Source: G965216255 sp965216255
GTDB taxonomy: Bacteria > Bacteroidota > Rhodothermia > Rhodothermales > Bin80
Assembly (NCBI GenBank): GCA_965216255.1
Contig: OZ244148.1
Location: 1,488,001-1,552,000 of the forward strand
Direction of reading: 5' to 3'
DNA length: 64,000 bases
Shown one piece after another: positions 35,555 through 45,094 of the stretch. Position numbers and translations under genes: made by a program. Within the stretch, counting starts at the first letter, position 1. Each line of letters starts with the position of its first letter. The notes beneath the pieces are model-generated. The model did no database searches and was not told where the DNA came from. It saw only the letters and a list, made by a program, of their open reading frames with translations.

Positions 35555-38080
35555 ATGAGGATACCGTTGTACATCGTGCTTGCGTCCGTGCTGGGCGCCG
35601 CCCTTTATTATATGCTTGCAGTGCATCCCCAAGAGGCTGCCACGCATCGCCGCCCGAATGAAACGGAATGGATCAAGCGCACCTATCCTCACTACGCATT
35701 TGACGAGGACGCCTATCACTCGGCATTTGAGCAGGCGCACCTCTTACGCACCGCCGGGAAATCACACGAGCTCGGACCCTGGACCCCGGTCGGGCCAACC
35801 AATATCCCCGGCCGCATTTCCGATACCGCATTCGATCCGGCCAACCCGGTCATTGTCTATGCAGCAAGTGCGTCCGGAGGCGTGTACAAGTCGTACGACA
35901 CGGGCCAGACATGGGAGCCCATTTTCGACGAGGTACCGGTACAGACGATTGGAGATGTGGCCATAGACCCTGCAAATCCCCAAACCGTTTACGTCGGTAC
36001 GGGGGAAGCTAATGGTGGACACAATAACATACCGGGTGCAGGGCTGTACAAGTCCACCGATGGAGGTAGCACATGGACCTTCTCCGGTCTGGAAACTACG
36101 ACCAGCATTGGACGCGTGCTGGTTGACCCGAAGGATCCGGACCGTCTGTTCGTCGCAGCCGTTGGGTCTTACTTCGCCCCTGGTCCAAATCGCGGGGTGT
36201 ATCGCAGCCTGGACGCGGGCACGCGGTGGGAGCAGGTGCTCTTTATCAATGACTCAACCGGCGTCGTTGACCTCGTCATGCGGCCCGATTCCTCGCAGAT
36301 CCTCTTTGCCGCAGCCTGGCAGCGCGTGCGCCGTCCGAACGGAGTGCGCCTTGGCGGCGAATCAAGCGGCATTTACCGATCCGACGACGGAGGCGATTCG
36401 TGGACCCGTCTCGGGCCCGACACGGGTTTGCCGTCGGGCGAATTCGGGCGCATAGGCCTGGCGCTTTGTCGCGATCAGCCGGACGTGATGTACGCACTGT
36501 ATCTGACGGACGTCAACTACTACGGATTCTACCGCTCCGACGACGGGGGACGCACGTGGGAGGACGCCGATCCAAAGCACGCCATAAAAGCCGGCACGGG
36601 AGGCTTTTCGTGGTACATGGGACAGGTGCGGGTTTCGCCGGTCAATCCCGATGTCGTATTTGCCATGGACGTCCTCTTTATGAAATCAGAGGACGGAGGA
36701 CTGAATTGGACCCACATGGTGGGACCCCACGTGGACTACCACGCACTGGCCTTCCACCCGGATGATCCGGACTATCTCGTTGCCGGAAATGACGGCGGCA
36801 TTGCGATATCGACCGATGCCGGCGAGACGTGGCGCGGCGTTCGGGACCTCGCCAATACGCAGTTCTATGAAATCGGTCTGCATCCCACCGACCCCTCGCA
36901 ATTTTACGGCGGTACACAAGATAACGGCACTCTCATGAACAACGCCCCGGGAGGCTGGCGACTCATTTGGGGGGGAGATGGCTTCTACGTCGTTGTTGAT
37001 CCCGTCGATCCGTCCATTATCTACGTAGAATCGGAGCTGGGCATCCTTTACAAGCTCAGCTCCTCGGGCTCTACCCGTGCCATGAACGGTATTCCAGACG
37101 CCGAAAGCCGCAACTGGTCGACTCCCGTTGTCATGGATCCAAATAACCGTCAGGTCCTGTATTATGGCACGGACCGTCTTTACCGCACAGAAGACGCGGC
37201 CGAATCATGGCTGCGCATTAGCGACGTTCTGGTGCAGCAGCCTGCACTGGAGCTCCTTGGCACGATTTCCACGATTGCGGTTTCACCCTCGGACTCGAAC
37301 ATCATTTATGCCGGCACCGACGACGGCAACCTGTGGGTAAGTAGCGACTATGGCGTCACCTGGACGCTGGTCTCCGAGACGCTACCCCGCAGGTGGATTA
37401 CGCGCATAGTGGTGCATCCGACGGACAGCCACAGCGCATACGTAACGTATTCGGGACTCCGGTGGCGAGATCCGCAGCCGCATATTTTCCGGACGCGGGA
37501 CCTGGGGGCCACATGGGAGAACATTACGGCCAATCTGCCGGATGCCCCCGTCAATGCCTTTGCCATTGATCCCGTCAACACATCGTATCTCTTTGCCGGA
37601 ACCGACATTGGCGCCTTCGTAAGCACGAACGGAGGCAGTTCCTGGGAAGTGCTGGACGACGGCATGCCGGCTGTTTCCGTCTATGACATGAAGATATTCT
37701 ACGACGGCACGTCGCATCTTCTTGTTGCCGGCACTCACGGCCGGTCCATGTATACGCTTGATCTCTCTAGCATTGTGGTCGCTGTGGAAGCGGAGCAGGA
37801 ACTGCCCGAAGACCTCCGCTTGGCGCCCCCCTTTCCAAACCCCTTCAGCCATAGGGTGACACTACGCTATCAACTGCCATCGGACGGCAGGGCACAACTG
37901 GAAGTCTTCGACGTGCTCGGACGCCGCGTATCGACGCTAATGGCCCGATACTTGAATCAGGGGAGTTACGCCGCTACCTGGCAGCCGTTAGGAAACGCGC
38001 CGGGCACATACTTTGCGCGCCTGAGTGTCATCACAGAAAACCACACTGCGATGCGCACGGTCGCGCTGCAGCGCTGGTAA
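35555..38080 (+). CDS. Secreted BNR-repeat/sortilin-like protein with T9SS sorting domain
   Basis: 841 residues from ATG 35555, chosen because MRIPLYIVLASVLGAALYYMLA is a signal/anchor sequence; the longer frame overlaps the transposase. The body is a beta-propeller of BNR/Asp-box repeats (STDGGSTWTF, SDDGGDSWTRLG, SEDGGLNWTHM, STDAGETWRGV, SSDYGVTWTLV, TRDLGATWENI, STNGGSSWEVL) as in VPS10/sortilin-type and some glycosidase-like secreted proteins. Repeated VDPKDPDRLF / IDPANPQTVYVGTGE motifs belong to the same fold. The C-terminal ~85 residues (APPFPNPFSHRVTLRYQLP, VFDVLGRRVSTL) form a type A T9SS sorting domain. Probable cell-surface or secreted propeller; catalytic activity cannot be claimed. 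Confidence 0.9.
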   Translation: MRIPLYIVLASVLGAALYYMLAVHPQEAATHRRPNETEWIKRTYPHYAFDEDAYHSAFEQAHLLRTAGKSHELGPWTPVGPTNIPGRISDTAFDPANPVIVYAASASGGVYKSYDTGQTWEPIFDEVPVQTIGDVAIDPANPQTVYVGTGEANGGHNNIPGAGLYKSTDGGSTWTFSGLETTTSIGRVLVDPKDPDRLFVAAVGSYFAPGPNRGVYRSLDAGTRWEQVLFINDSTGVVDLVMRPDSSQILFAAAWQRVRRPNGVRLGGESSGIYRSDDGGDSWTRLGPDTGLPSGEFGRIGLALCRDQPDVMYALYLTDVNYYGFYRSDDGGRTWEDADPKHAIKAGTGGFSWYMGQVRVSPVNPDVVFAMDVLFMKSEDGGLNWTHMVGPHVDYHALAFHPDDPDYLVAGNDGGIAISTDAGETWRGVRDLANTQFYEIGLHPTDPSQFYGGTQDNGTLMNNAPGGWRLIWGGDGFYVVVDPVDPSIIYVESELGILYKLSSSGSTRAMNGIPDAESRNWSTPVVMDPNNRQVLYYGTDRLYRTEDAAESWLRISDVLVQQPALELLGTISTIAVSPSDSNIIYAGTDDGNLWVSSDYGVTWTLVSETLPRRWITRIVVHPTDSHSAYVTYSGLRWRDPQPHIFRTRDLGATWENITANLPDAPVNAFAIDPVNTSYLFAGTDIGAFVSTNGGSSWEVLDDGMPAVSVYDMKIFYDGTSHLLVAGTHGRSMYTLDLSSIVVAVEAEQELPEDLRLAPPFPNPFSHRVTLRYQLPSDGRAQLEVFDVLGRRVSTLMARYLNQGSYAATWQPLGNAPGTYFARLSVITENHTAMRTVALQRW

Positions 38081-38944
38081 GCTGACATTGGGCTACTGCC
38101 TGCTTTGAGTGCCAGCGAGCTCGACTTCTTTTCTGCCATGCGGTGCGCCCGACACCCAAGCCACTAAGCAGTCCTGCCCCGAATGCCGCCAAGGCAACGT
38201 TAGCATAGACTAACCGCTGGTCCATGGCATGCCCGTGCGAATGCTAATCTGCACAGGATGAATTCGCAAACAGTGCGCTTGCATTTTCCGCTCTCCTCCA
38301 GGACGCATCCTGGCGATCGAGCCACAGAGATTACGTCCTCATGGGCGTGGGTCGGACCTCGGAGTGCGCTTTCTCTCGCATACCCTCCAGCTCCATGGCA
38401 GTGGGGGAAGAATCACGGGCCGCCGAACCACGGTTATCCAGCGTTTGGATATCGTTCCGGCTATGGAATCGGCCATGGACTCACCGGACCTAGGTGCTGA
38501 ACTGTCCGCATTCCGGCCTGTTGAATCGGCAATTTCAAGGTTTCCGGCCGTTCACAGACCAATCATCTGCAAGACGCTACCATGATTCCTATTGTGGGTC
38601 CACGCAGCTACGCGTGCTTAGATCTGGTGTTTGCATCGAAAGAGCCGGGCTCCATAGCTGCGCGTGCGGAACAGCGAATTCCTGTGGCTGCCCGAATGGC
38701 CACGCGGTTACTTCACATTGCACACCCTCGCAACGGCGATTCCTCCCGGCAGAATGGGAGTTATCCGATTACACGCTTGTTCCGACATTGTCCAGCACCA
38801 AGAAATCCGCAGGAAATGCCTGCTGAGGCATCCTGCTTTGTCAACGGCTCCATGGTCGCCACAAAGAATCAGATGCCTGCCAATTCTCGCCATGGGACTG
38901 TGCAAAGTAAGCGGGCTTATATTTTGCCAAGTTTTAAACCTAGG
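38081..38944. other. Non-coding or decayed region, nothing recognised
   Basis: About 860 bp after the BNR gene. Short overlapping ORFs exist on both strands but none resembles a known protein or has a credible start context. The last 4 bp (TAGG, 38941-38944) are the left target duplication of IS1634 copy 1. Confidence 0.45.
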
Positions 38945-41093
38945 CCCATGTTTACCATTGTGCTTCATAACAGATTGTAAAGTAGAGACTTGAAAATTGT
39001 TCTGGCACAACAAATGGCCGCCAAGTGAGGTTTTATGCCTTAGGTCATATGATCGTCTTTTGCATGGCCAAGGGCAGTGGATCGATGCACAAGGCATCGT
39101 AAATGGCCCTTAGTTCCATATCCGGCTGCGAGCTGGTGCGGACATGGAGTGTGCGTGCGTCCTTGCGCTCGAAGATGCTGGTCGTGCGAACCTGACGCCG
39201 AAGGATCCTCCTGAGTGTCGTCCAGCTGAAGCGTAGTCCTTTCTTGCGAAGACGCGTACGAATCACCTGCACCAACTGGTAAGCCAGGACCGTGATGAAT
39301 AGATGGCCCTCCGCGTGCCGGCCTGTGGAATGATAGATCGGTCGCAGTCCGAGTTCCGACTTCAGGGACCGGAACACCGCTTCCAGATTGGTCAGCATCA
39401 CATACGTGCGCCAGAGCTCTTCCGCGGTGAACTCCATCTCGTTGCTGCGCAGGCAATAGACGCCCGGATCGCTCATCAACGCGGGTGCTTTCGGCGTCTT
39501 TGTCCACGTGATGGACTGGGCCCGCTTGCCGTCCTCATCCGTCTCCACTTCTATCTCGTAATGCGGTCCGATGCCACTGAAGCTCTGCTTCAATCAGCCG
39601 ATACGTTCCCTTATGAGGTCGATGCGCTTTTGCGTCTTCGGCCGGGCAAGCCCCTCGAAAAACTCGCCGAGGGCCTCCTCGAATCTTTCCGCTTTCTGCC
39701 TCATCTTGGCCTCTTCCTTCGCTATGCGGGACCGGGATCGGCAACAGAGCCGCACCTCGTCGTCTGCCTCCTCCCGGTACACCTCTACGTCACTGCCCGA
39801 GGCCGTCTGAAGAGCCTCGGCCTGCTGCTCATAAAAATGCTTCCTGCGCTCTTTTGATACCACGATGTAGCGGTAGCCCTCCTCTCGCAGCCAGTCTATG
39901 CGGTCCTTTGTGGCAATGCCCCGGTCCATCACCACACGTGCGTCCCTGGGCGTCTCCAGGGACTCCAGCATCTCCTTGAGCGTGGACGCTTCGTTTACGT
40001 TGCCCTTGAAGACTTGGCTACGACGCACGAACCCGCTGCCGCGCGTTACAAGAGCCAGCGTAAGCAGCACGCAGTCACTGCGACGCTCCTTCTCGCGTGC
40101 GTACTTGGCCTTGTCGATGCTCTTGCCACTGCCTTCCAGGAAGCTGCCCTTCAGATCATAGAGCGCGATCGGGGGCTCCAGATCAAACAGGTCCAGCGCC
40201 CGTGCAAAGAGGTGGTCCTCTATGGCCTTGCGGTGTTTGTGCAGCATGTCGCTGGCCCGGTACAGCTGCATGTCGGCCATCTTCTCGAAGTTGCAGCCCA
40301 GAAACTCGTCCAGGCCACTGGCAGAGGCCAGCCAACGTTTCGTGGCATGTTCGCTGGCCGGCTCGGCCAGACGGCCTATGATGGAGCCCGTGGCCGCATG
40401 CCGGAGGCCTCGTGTGATGCCAAGCTTCTCGAAGAGCTCATCCATGCCCAACTGCTCCATGGCCCAGAGCCCCACATGTTCTACACCCACCGTGCGGGGC
40501 CGGACCGTTTTGAGCGAGTGGACATCCACATGGTGCCATTCGCGCGGCGGCGTCTCGCCCTTGCCCTCGGTCACGGCTACCGCCTTGCGCGCACTCAAAA
40601 GTTCTGCAATGCGGTGGGCCTCCTCTTCCACAACGGCAGGAACGCCCATGGGTACGAGTTCGAGCTGGCCCTTGAGCAGTGCCTCAATCCGGCTGCAGAG
40701 CGCACGCCAGTAGCGTTTGTCGATGCGGAAGTGGGCACCGAGATTGAGCAGGGTCTTCTGCCGGACCTTGCCCCCTATGCGTTCGCCGTGACAAAGGCGA
40801 AAGGAATAGTAGCGTGTAGCGTCGTCGGTGGTACGGGTAAGCGAGCGTCGGATATACATAGAGGGGAAGATAGGGTTGGGGGGCGTTGTTCGCAATAGTC
40901 GCCAACACGTTATGGCACAACATTCGTATTCCCGCCTCTGTGAATCCCAAAAGCGGGGCGCAGGTGGGGCCAAACACCAGAAAATCCGGCAAAACAGGGC
41001 CTAAGGTGGGGCCACATTCCTAACAAGCCGCCAAAATACCTACCTGCGATTATTGCCGATATTCAGATTCAGCCGCCAAATGGTAAAGATGGG
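38945..41093 (-). mobile_element. IS1634-family element, copy 1
   Basis: 2149 bp with imperfect inverted ends (CCCATGTTTACCATTGTGC at 38945; complement CCCATCTTTACCATTTGGC ending 41093) and a 4-bp target duplication TAGG (38941-38944, 41094-41097). The copy at 58895-61063 has the same ends and a CAGG duplication. The single transposase gene carries a nonsense codon. Confidence 0.88.
39045..40859 (-). pseudogene. IS1634-family transposase with nonsense codon
   Basis: Equivalent to the intact transposase at 58995-60809 except for TGA in place of CGA (RERIG-stop-LKQSFSG at about 39594-39596; RERIGRLKQSFSG in copy 2). The start is MYIRRSLTRTTDDATRYYSF at 40859. Both halves are in the same frame. 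Domain content is given under the intact copy. Probably inactive unless read through or complemented by copy 2. Confidence 0.9.
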
Positions 41094-41124
41094 TAGGGAC
41101 GACGCACAGGCTAACCTAAAATGA

Positions 41125-41367
41125 TTTCCCATATCTTGCCTACCCCGCGGCCCGGTCTTCTTTGCGCCCGGAGCTCCGCCCCTTAGGCGGCGGCGCAGGC
41201 GGCTGTTTGCCCTCGTGTACGTAGCAGCTATCGTTTCCCTTATCTGGCCGGGCTACGCACTCGTGGCCGACGGCGTCCTCTGGGGCTGGCCACTTGCTCT
41301 GGCATGGAACGTGCTCTGGCTGGGCATCATGCTGGGAGCGCTCGGCTTCTTGTACCGGACCGACTAG
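41125..41367 (+). CDS. DUF3311-like small membrane protein, start unclear
   Basis: An open frame ending at TAG 41365-41367, just upstream of the symporter gene (8 bp gap), encodes RRRRRLFALVYVAAIVSLIWP...GVLWGWPLALAWNVLWLGIMLGALGFLYRTD. Two hydrophobic segments, the WP motif between them and the position directly before an SSS symporter match DUF3311 proteins, thought to be small partners of these permeases. There is no ATG/GTG/TTG in frame before GTG 41215; an ATG at 41121 is one frame off. The IS1634 end is only 31 bp upstream, so the native start may have been damaged. It is shorter than usual annotation cut-offs. Confidence 0.6.
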   Translation, partial: FPISCLPRGPVFFAPGAPPLRRRRRRLFALVYVAAIVSLIWPGYALVADGVLWGWPLALAWNVLWLGIMLGALGFLYRTD

Positions 41368-41374
41368 CACATCC

Positions 41375-42850
41375 ATGGAAGCCTGGCTCGTCACGGTGCT
41401 GGTCTGCGGGGCCTATCTCTCGGTGACGCTAGTGCTCGGCCTGATGTCTGGCCGAAAAGTTTCGGACAGCGTGGCGGGGTATGTGGCCGCCGACCGTTCC
41501 ATGAACGTCCTCGTGCTGTACTTCGTGCTCGGGGCGTCCGTGTTCTCGTCGTTTGCCTTCCTCGGGGCTCCAGGCTGGTCGTATTCCCGAGGCGCTGCAG
41601 CCTTTTACATCCTGTCCTTCGGCACGATTGGCATGGTGCCGTTGTACTTCATCGGTCCGAGAGCGCATAGACTCGGCGCACGGCACGGCTTCGTGACGCA
41701 GGCAGAATTGCTGGTGCACCGCTTTGGCAGGCCGTCACTCGGCACCATCCTGGCGGTTGTCAGCATCGCCGCCTTCGTGCCATACCTGACGCTGCAGATG
41801 AAGGGCGCAGGCTACATCCTGTCCGTGATCTCGGAAGAGCGCATACCGGCGTGGGCGGGCGCCCTCCTCGCCTATGGCGTGGTAATGGTTTACGTCCTGA
41901 AGAGCGGCGTCATGGGCGTGGCCTGGACCAATACCTTCCAAGGCATCTTCATGCTGACTGTCGCCTGGTTTCTTGGGATATACCTCCCGTACAAGTTCTA
42001 TGGCGGCGTCTCTGACATGTTTGCCCAGATACGGGAGGCGGGGCTTGGCGCCATGCTGGAGGCGCCCGGGCTGGACGGCAGCGGCGGGCGCTGGAACTGG
42101 TGGGGCTACAGCTCCGCCATCCTTGTCTCGGCGCTCGGCTTTTCCATGTGGCCCCACCTCTTCATGAAATCCTACGCCGCCCGTAGCGAGCGCTCGCTGA
42201 AGCTCACGGTCGTGCTCTACCATACCTTCCAGCTCTTCCTCGTACCCATCCTGCTGATCGGTTTTGCCGGCATCGTGGCGTTCCCGGGCGTAGCGCCGGC
42301 CGATACCATCGTACCCTACCTCCTAACTCGAATAGAGCTTCCGGCGCTGCTTGTGGGACTCGTGTGCGCCGGCACGTTGGCCGCCTCCATGTCCACAGGC
42401 GATGCCCTGCTGCACGCGGCGGCATCGATAGGCGTGCGCGACGGGCTGGCACCCTGGCTGGCGCGGCCGCTGGGCGACACTGCGCAGCAGCGCCTCATAC
42501 GCATACTTGTCGTCGTGGTCGGGGCCACAGCCTACTATTTCGCCGTGGTTTCCGACGTTTCCCTGGTAGCCCTCCTCCTGGGATCCTACGGCGCCGTAGC
42601 GCAAATCTTCCCCCTCCTCATTGCCGCCTTTTATTGGCCACGCGCTACGGGCGCTGGCGCCGTCGCCGGCCTCGTCGCCGGCATCACCGTCAGCGCCTTC
42701 TTTCTTGCCTTCCCGGATCTGCGTCCGGTCCCGGTGCACGAAGGTCTCTACGGCTTTGCCGCAAACCTGGTCGTGCTTACCGCGGTGAGCCTGCTTACAC
42801 GGCCCGAGCCTATGAAGAAGCTGGAGGAATACATGCGCTCAGGCGTCTAG
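41375..42850 (+). CDS. Sodium:solute symporter (SSS/PanF-like family)
   Basis: A 491-residue inner-membrane permease with about 13 hydrophobic segments. ATG 41375 (MEAWLVTVLVCGAYLSVTLVLGL) is preferred over the longer upstream frame because it starts the first membrane helix and follows the DUF3311-like gene by 8 bp. SSS-family features: YVAADRSMNVLVLYFVLGASVFSSFAFLGAPGWSYSRG, the ALGFSMWPHLFMKSYAARSERSLK block, and CAGTLAASMSTGDALLHAAAS. The family couples Na+ influx to uptake of organic solutes; the substrate cannot be told, though PanF (pantothenate) and monocarboxylate carriers are close in pattern. Its 3' end overlaps the convergent TauE-type gene by 4 bp. Confidence 0.88.
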   Translation: MEAWLVTVLVCGAYLSVTLVLGLMSGRKVSDSVAGYVAADRSMNVLVLYFVLGASVFSSFAFLGAPGWSYSRGAAAFYILSFGTIGMVPLYFIGPRAHRLGARHGFVTQAELLVHRFGRPSLGTILAVVSIAAFVPYLTLQMKGAGYILSVISEERIPAWAGALLAYGVVMVYVLKSGVMGVAWTNTFQGIFMLTVAWFLGIYLPYKFYGGVSDMFAQIREAGLGAMLEAPGLDGSGGRWNWWGYSSAILVSALGFSMWPHLFMKSYAARSERSLKLTVVLYHTFQLFLVPILLIGFAGIVAFPGVAPADTIVPYLLTRIELPALLVGLVCAGTLAASMSTGDALLHAAASIGVRDGLAPWLARPLGDTAQQRLIRILVVVVGATAYYFAVVSDVSLVALLLGSYGAVAQIFPLLIAAFYWPRATGAGAVAGLVAGITVSAFFLAFPDLRPVPVHEGLYGFAANLVVLTAVSLLTRPEPMKKLEEYMRSGV

Positions 42851-43593
42851 AACAAACCCAGGATCTTGGCGGCCATAAGGAGCACCGCCACGATGAGAAT
42901 ACGGCGGATGATCTTCTCTCCGCGCCGCACGGCAAGCCGAGCGGCAAGCCAAGCCCCCGTGGCATTGCCCGAGGCCAGCGCCGCACCCAAGAGCCACGCC
43001 ACGTGACCCGTTACGGCAAAGATGAATAGGGTCGGAATGGTATAGACCAGTACGATGGCAATCTTGTGGACCGTGACGTGCACGAGATTCATGCGGGCCA
43101 AATGATAGAAGGTCGCCATCAGCAGAAAACCCACGCCCATCTGGATGAACCCTCCGTAGAAGCCGATGACAAGCAGCGACGGGTATACCCACCGCGACCG
43201 CTTTGCATCTGCATCCGGTTCCGCGCTGCGACGCGGCAATACCATCGAAATCACGATGCCGATCATCAGGATCCCAAGAATGCGCTCGAACCACGCGTCA
43301 CTTATGTTTAGAGCGGCAATCGCACCGATTACGGCGCCCGGCAGCGTCCAGACGGCATAGGCAACGCTCTCGCGTAGGCGACTAACCCTGTCCCGTGCAA
43401 ACGACAGCGTCGCGGAGACATTTTGCACCACTATCGCGACACGGTTGGTGCCGTTTGCCGTTCCCGCATCAAGCCCCAGAAACAGGAGTATGGGCAGCGT
43501 TAGCGTGGACCCACCGCCGGCCATCACATTGATGGCTCCCGCAAGGATACCCGCACCGAAGAGGACAAGAATATTGACCAGCTCCAGGTGCAC
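42847..43593 (-). CDS. TSUP-family permease (sulfite exporter TauE/SafE-like)
   Basis: A 248-residue inner-membrane protein with about 8 hydrophobic segments and the two TSUP repeats: AGILAGAINVMAGGGSTLTLPILLFLGLDAGTANGTNRVA near the N-terminus and GFYGGFIQMGVGFLLMATFYH in the second half. The family moves small anionic organosulfur or carboxylate compounds; the substrate is unknown. The ATG follows the yaaA stop with no gap, so the two are probably co-transcribed. Confidence 0.9.
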   Translation of the reverse strand: MHLELVNILVLFGAGILAGAINVMAGGGSTLTLPILLFLGLDAGTANGTNRVAIVVQNVSATLSFARDRVSRLRESVAYAVWTLPGAVIGAIAALNISDAWFERILGILMIGIVISMVLPRRSAEPDADAKRSRWVYPSLLVIGFYGGFIQMGVGFLLMATFYHLARMNLVHVTVHKIAIVLVYTIPTLFIFAVTGHVAWLLGAALASGNATGAWLAARLAVRRGEKIIRRILIVAVLLMAAKILGLF

Positions 43594-44382
43594 CTAACGT
43601 CGGGTGTACACCACGACTATGGTGCCTGAGCCTTCCTCCAGCGCAGAAAGATCTTCCCGGAGCCGCATGCCGGAAGGAGGCTTCCAGGCCAGCACCGGCT
43701 CCCAGTGCTCTGTCGTCTCCCGCACGAGATAGTTGACCAGCTTGCCGCGCAGCGGAGATTGAGCCTCTTCCGGGAGATCCTCTCCCTCCCCGTCCAGAAA
43801 ACGGACCGTCGCCCGCATTTCATAGGATCCCTCGTCCTTCCACGCACCGCGGTAGGAACGAGGAAGAAAATCCCACACCAGCCGCCCCCGCAGCAGGGTA
43901 TTGAGCACGGGGCTTATAACCGGCCTCCAGTAGTCCGCAAGGCCGCCAAGGTCCGGCACCTGCAGATCCATCGGCACGTAGTATTCCGGAATAAGATCAT
44001 CGGGCCGCAGGAGCCCGAACATCCCGGAAAAAATAAGACCGTTTTCCAGAAGCCGGCGCTGGGCTCCCGTCGGTAAGCCAGGGAAATCCATGGCGCCATA
44101 CATCACGCCCGGATTGTAGCGGTCCAGCGCCGACATCAACGGAGCGCTGTATATCGTTCGCATGGCTTCTGCGCATTCCGTCCGGTCCAGCGGCGCGGGG
44201 AGATGCGTCTCCTTCTTCAGCCAACCCTGTAGCCGGTCAATCAGCGCACGCCGCTCCGTATTAAGCTCGCTGAAATAGTTAAACGTATTGCTCGACCGGT
44301 AGTCAAACATGTCCGGCGCGAACGGATTGCCGCCAGCCTTTTTCTTGTGGGATGGGGCAAGCAGTATGGACAAACTGGCCAT
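43594..44382 (-). CDS. yaaA: YaaA family peroxide stress response protein
   Basis: 262 residues, normal length for the family. Family signatures: ILLAPSHKKK near the start, FNYFSELNTERRALIDRLQ, IYSAPLMSALDRYNPGVMYGAMDFPGL, LENGLIFSGMFGLLRPDDLIPEYYVPM and GKLVNYLVRE. In E. coli YaaA lowers intracellular free iron and limits Fenton damage during peroxide stress. It lies directly upstream of, and abuts, the TauE-type gene. The SHKKK sequence near the N-terminus corresponds to the conserved basic motif of the family. Confidence 0.88.
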   Translation of the reverse strand: MASLSILLAPSHKKKAGGNPFAPDMFDYRSSNTFNYFSELNTERRALIDRLQGWLKKETHLPAPLDRTECAEAMRTIYSAPLMSALDRYNPGVMYGAMDFPGLPTGAQRRLLENGLIFSGMFGLLRPDDLIPEYYVPMDLQVPDLGGLADYWRPVISPVLNTLLRGRLVWDFLPRSYRGAWKDEGSYEMRATVRFLDGEGEDLPEEAQSPLRGKLVNYLVRETTEHWEPVLAWKPPSGMRLREDLSALEEGSGTIVVVYTRR

Positions 44383-44417
44383 AGGCCTCTAACAAAGTGA
44401 TGGAATCAGGCGTCCGC

Positions 44418-44738
44418 TTAAGACGTCGTGGCCGGCTGGCGGAACTGACCCAACACTTCATCTATTTCGCTTCGAATAACCTGTGCCCGTTTACAGGCAT
44501 CGGCCACCAGTTCATTTCCGTGCCGACGCGCAGACCCGTCCATTCCAGGAGTCATTACCTGCCCAAACACTTCGTTGAAGCGCTTGCCAAGGCTTTCCAA
44601 ACGGTAACTAATGCGTCTGCGCATCCGCCGGCCATCTTCTGGAGCAACCAATAGTCCGGCGGCAAGGCCCGCACAGCCTCCCAGCAGGACCCCCCACCCC
44701 GTCGCACGGATAATGCTGCCCAAACTGTAGTTCTTCAT
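44418..44738 (-). CDS. YtxH-domain small membrane protein
   Basis: 106 residues: one N-terminal transmembrane segment (GWGVLLGGCAGLAAGLLVAPEDGRRMRRRI) with the GLLxAPxxGxxxR motif of YtxH/gas-vesicle-like proteins, then an amphipathic, probably helical tail (RLESLGKRFNEVFGQVM...IRSEIDEVLGQF). Function unknown; often linked to envelope stress in other bacteria. It lies between yaaA and the bS22-like gene on the same strand, with about 35 bp to yaaA. Confidence 0.82.
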   Translation of the reverse strand: MKNYSLGSIIRATGWGVLLGGCAGLAAGLLVAPEDGRRMRRRISYRLESLGKRFNEVFGQVMTPGMDGSARRHGNELVADACKRAQVIRSEIDEVLGQFRQPATTS

Positions 44739-44777
44739 TCTTCCAGACCTCTAGCCTAAGGGGTGTTTGGTGGTTCG

Positions 44778-44873
44778 CTACCGAGCCTTTTTCTTGTGGC
44801 GGTTCTTCCGAAGCCGCTTTTTGCGCTTATGCGTCGCGATCTTGTGGCGCTTGCGCTTTCTGCCGCATGGCAT
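44778..44873 (-). CDS. AURKAIP1/COX24-like (bS22-type) small basic ribosomal protein
   Basis: A 31-codon gene encoding MPCGRKRKRHKIATHKRKK then RLRKNRHKKKAR. Almost all residues are Lys, Arg or His. It matches the short proteins annotated as AURKAIP1/COX24-domain in Bacteroidota (typically MPxGKKRKRHK(I/M)ATHKRKKR), related to mitochondrial mS38 and the small-subunit protein bS22. It probably binds the decoding side of the small ribosomal subunit. It is too short for standard ORF calling but is highly characteristic. Confidence 0.88.
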   Translation of the reverse strand: MPCGRKRKRHKIATHKRKKRLRKNRHKKKAR

Positions 44874-45094
44874 GGGCTACCCTGTATAGGTTGATAGTGT
44901 TATGGTCGGGACCGTATCCCAGTATTACGCTCGGCAGGCACCGGTGTTTCGAAACCGCTGCGCTCGCAGAGGAACTTTAGTCCTCCCCGATTTTTTTTCC
45001 ATGGCACAAAGTTTATTTGTCCTTATGCCCCTATATTTCCTTTACTTCTCTGCGTTCCAGCATTCAACAACTTGGGGGGGTATAGCAGGCAGGA
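44874..45094. other. Divergent intergenic region
   Basis: About 220 bp between the minus-strand bS22-like gene and the plus-strand hydrolase gene, AT-rich around 44990-45070 (TTTTTTTTCC, AAAGTTTATTTG, CTATATTTCC). It should hold divergent promoters, but no single -33/-7 pair can be called with confidence. Confidence 0.4.

Noticed and set aside
38258..38993. Short ORFs after the BNR protein gene
   Set aside because: No homology signal, ribosome-binding context or conserved pattern on either strand.
39964..40900. 294-codon plus-strand ORFs opposite both IS1634 transposases
   Set aside because: Mirror of the transposase codon pattern; no start context or family resemblance.
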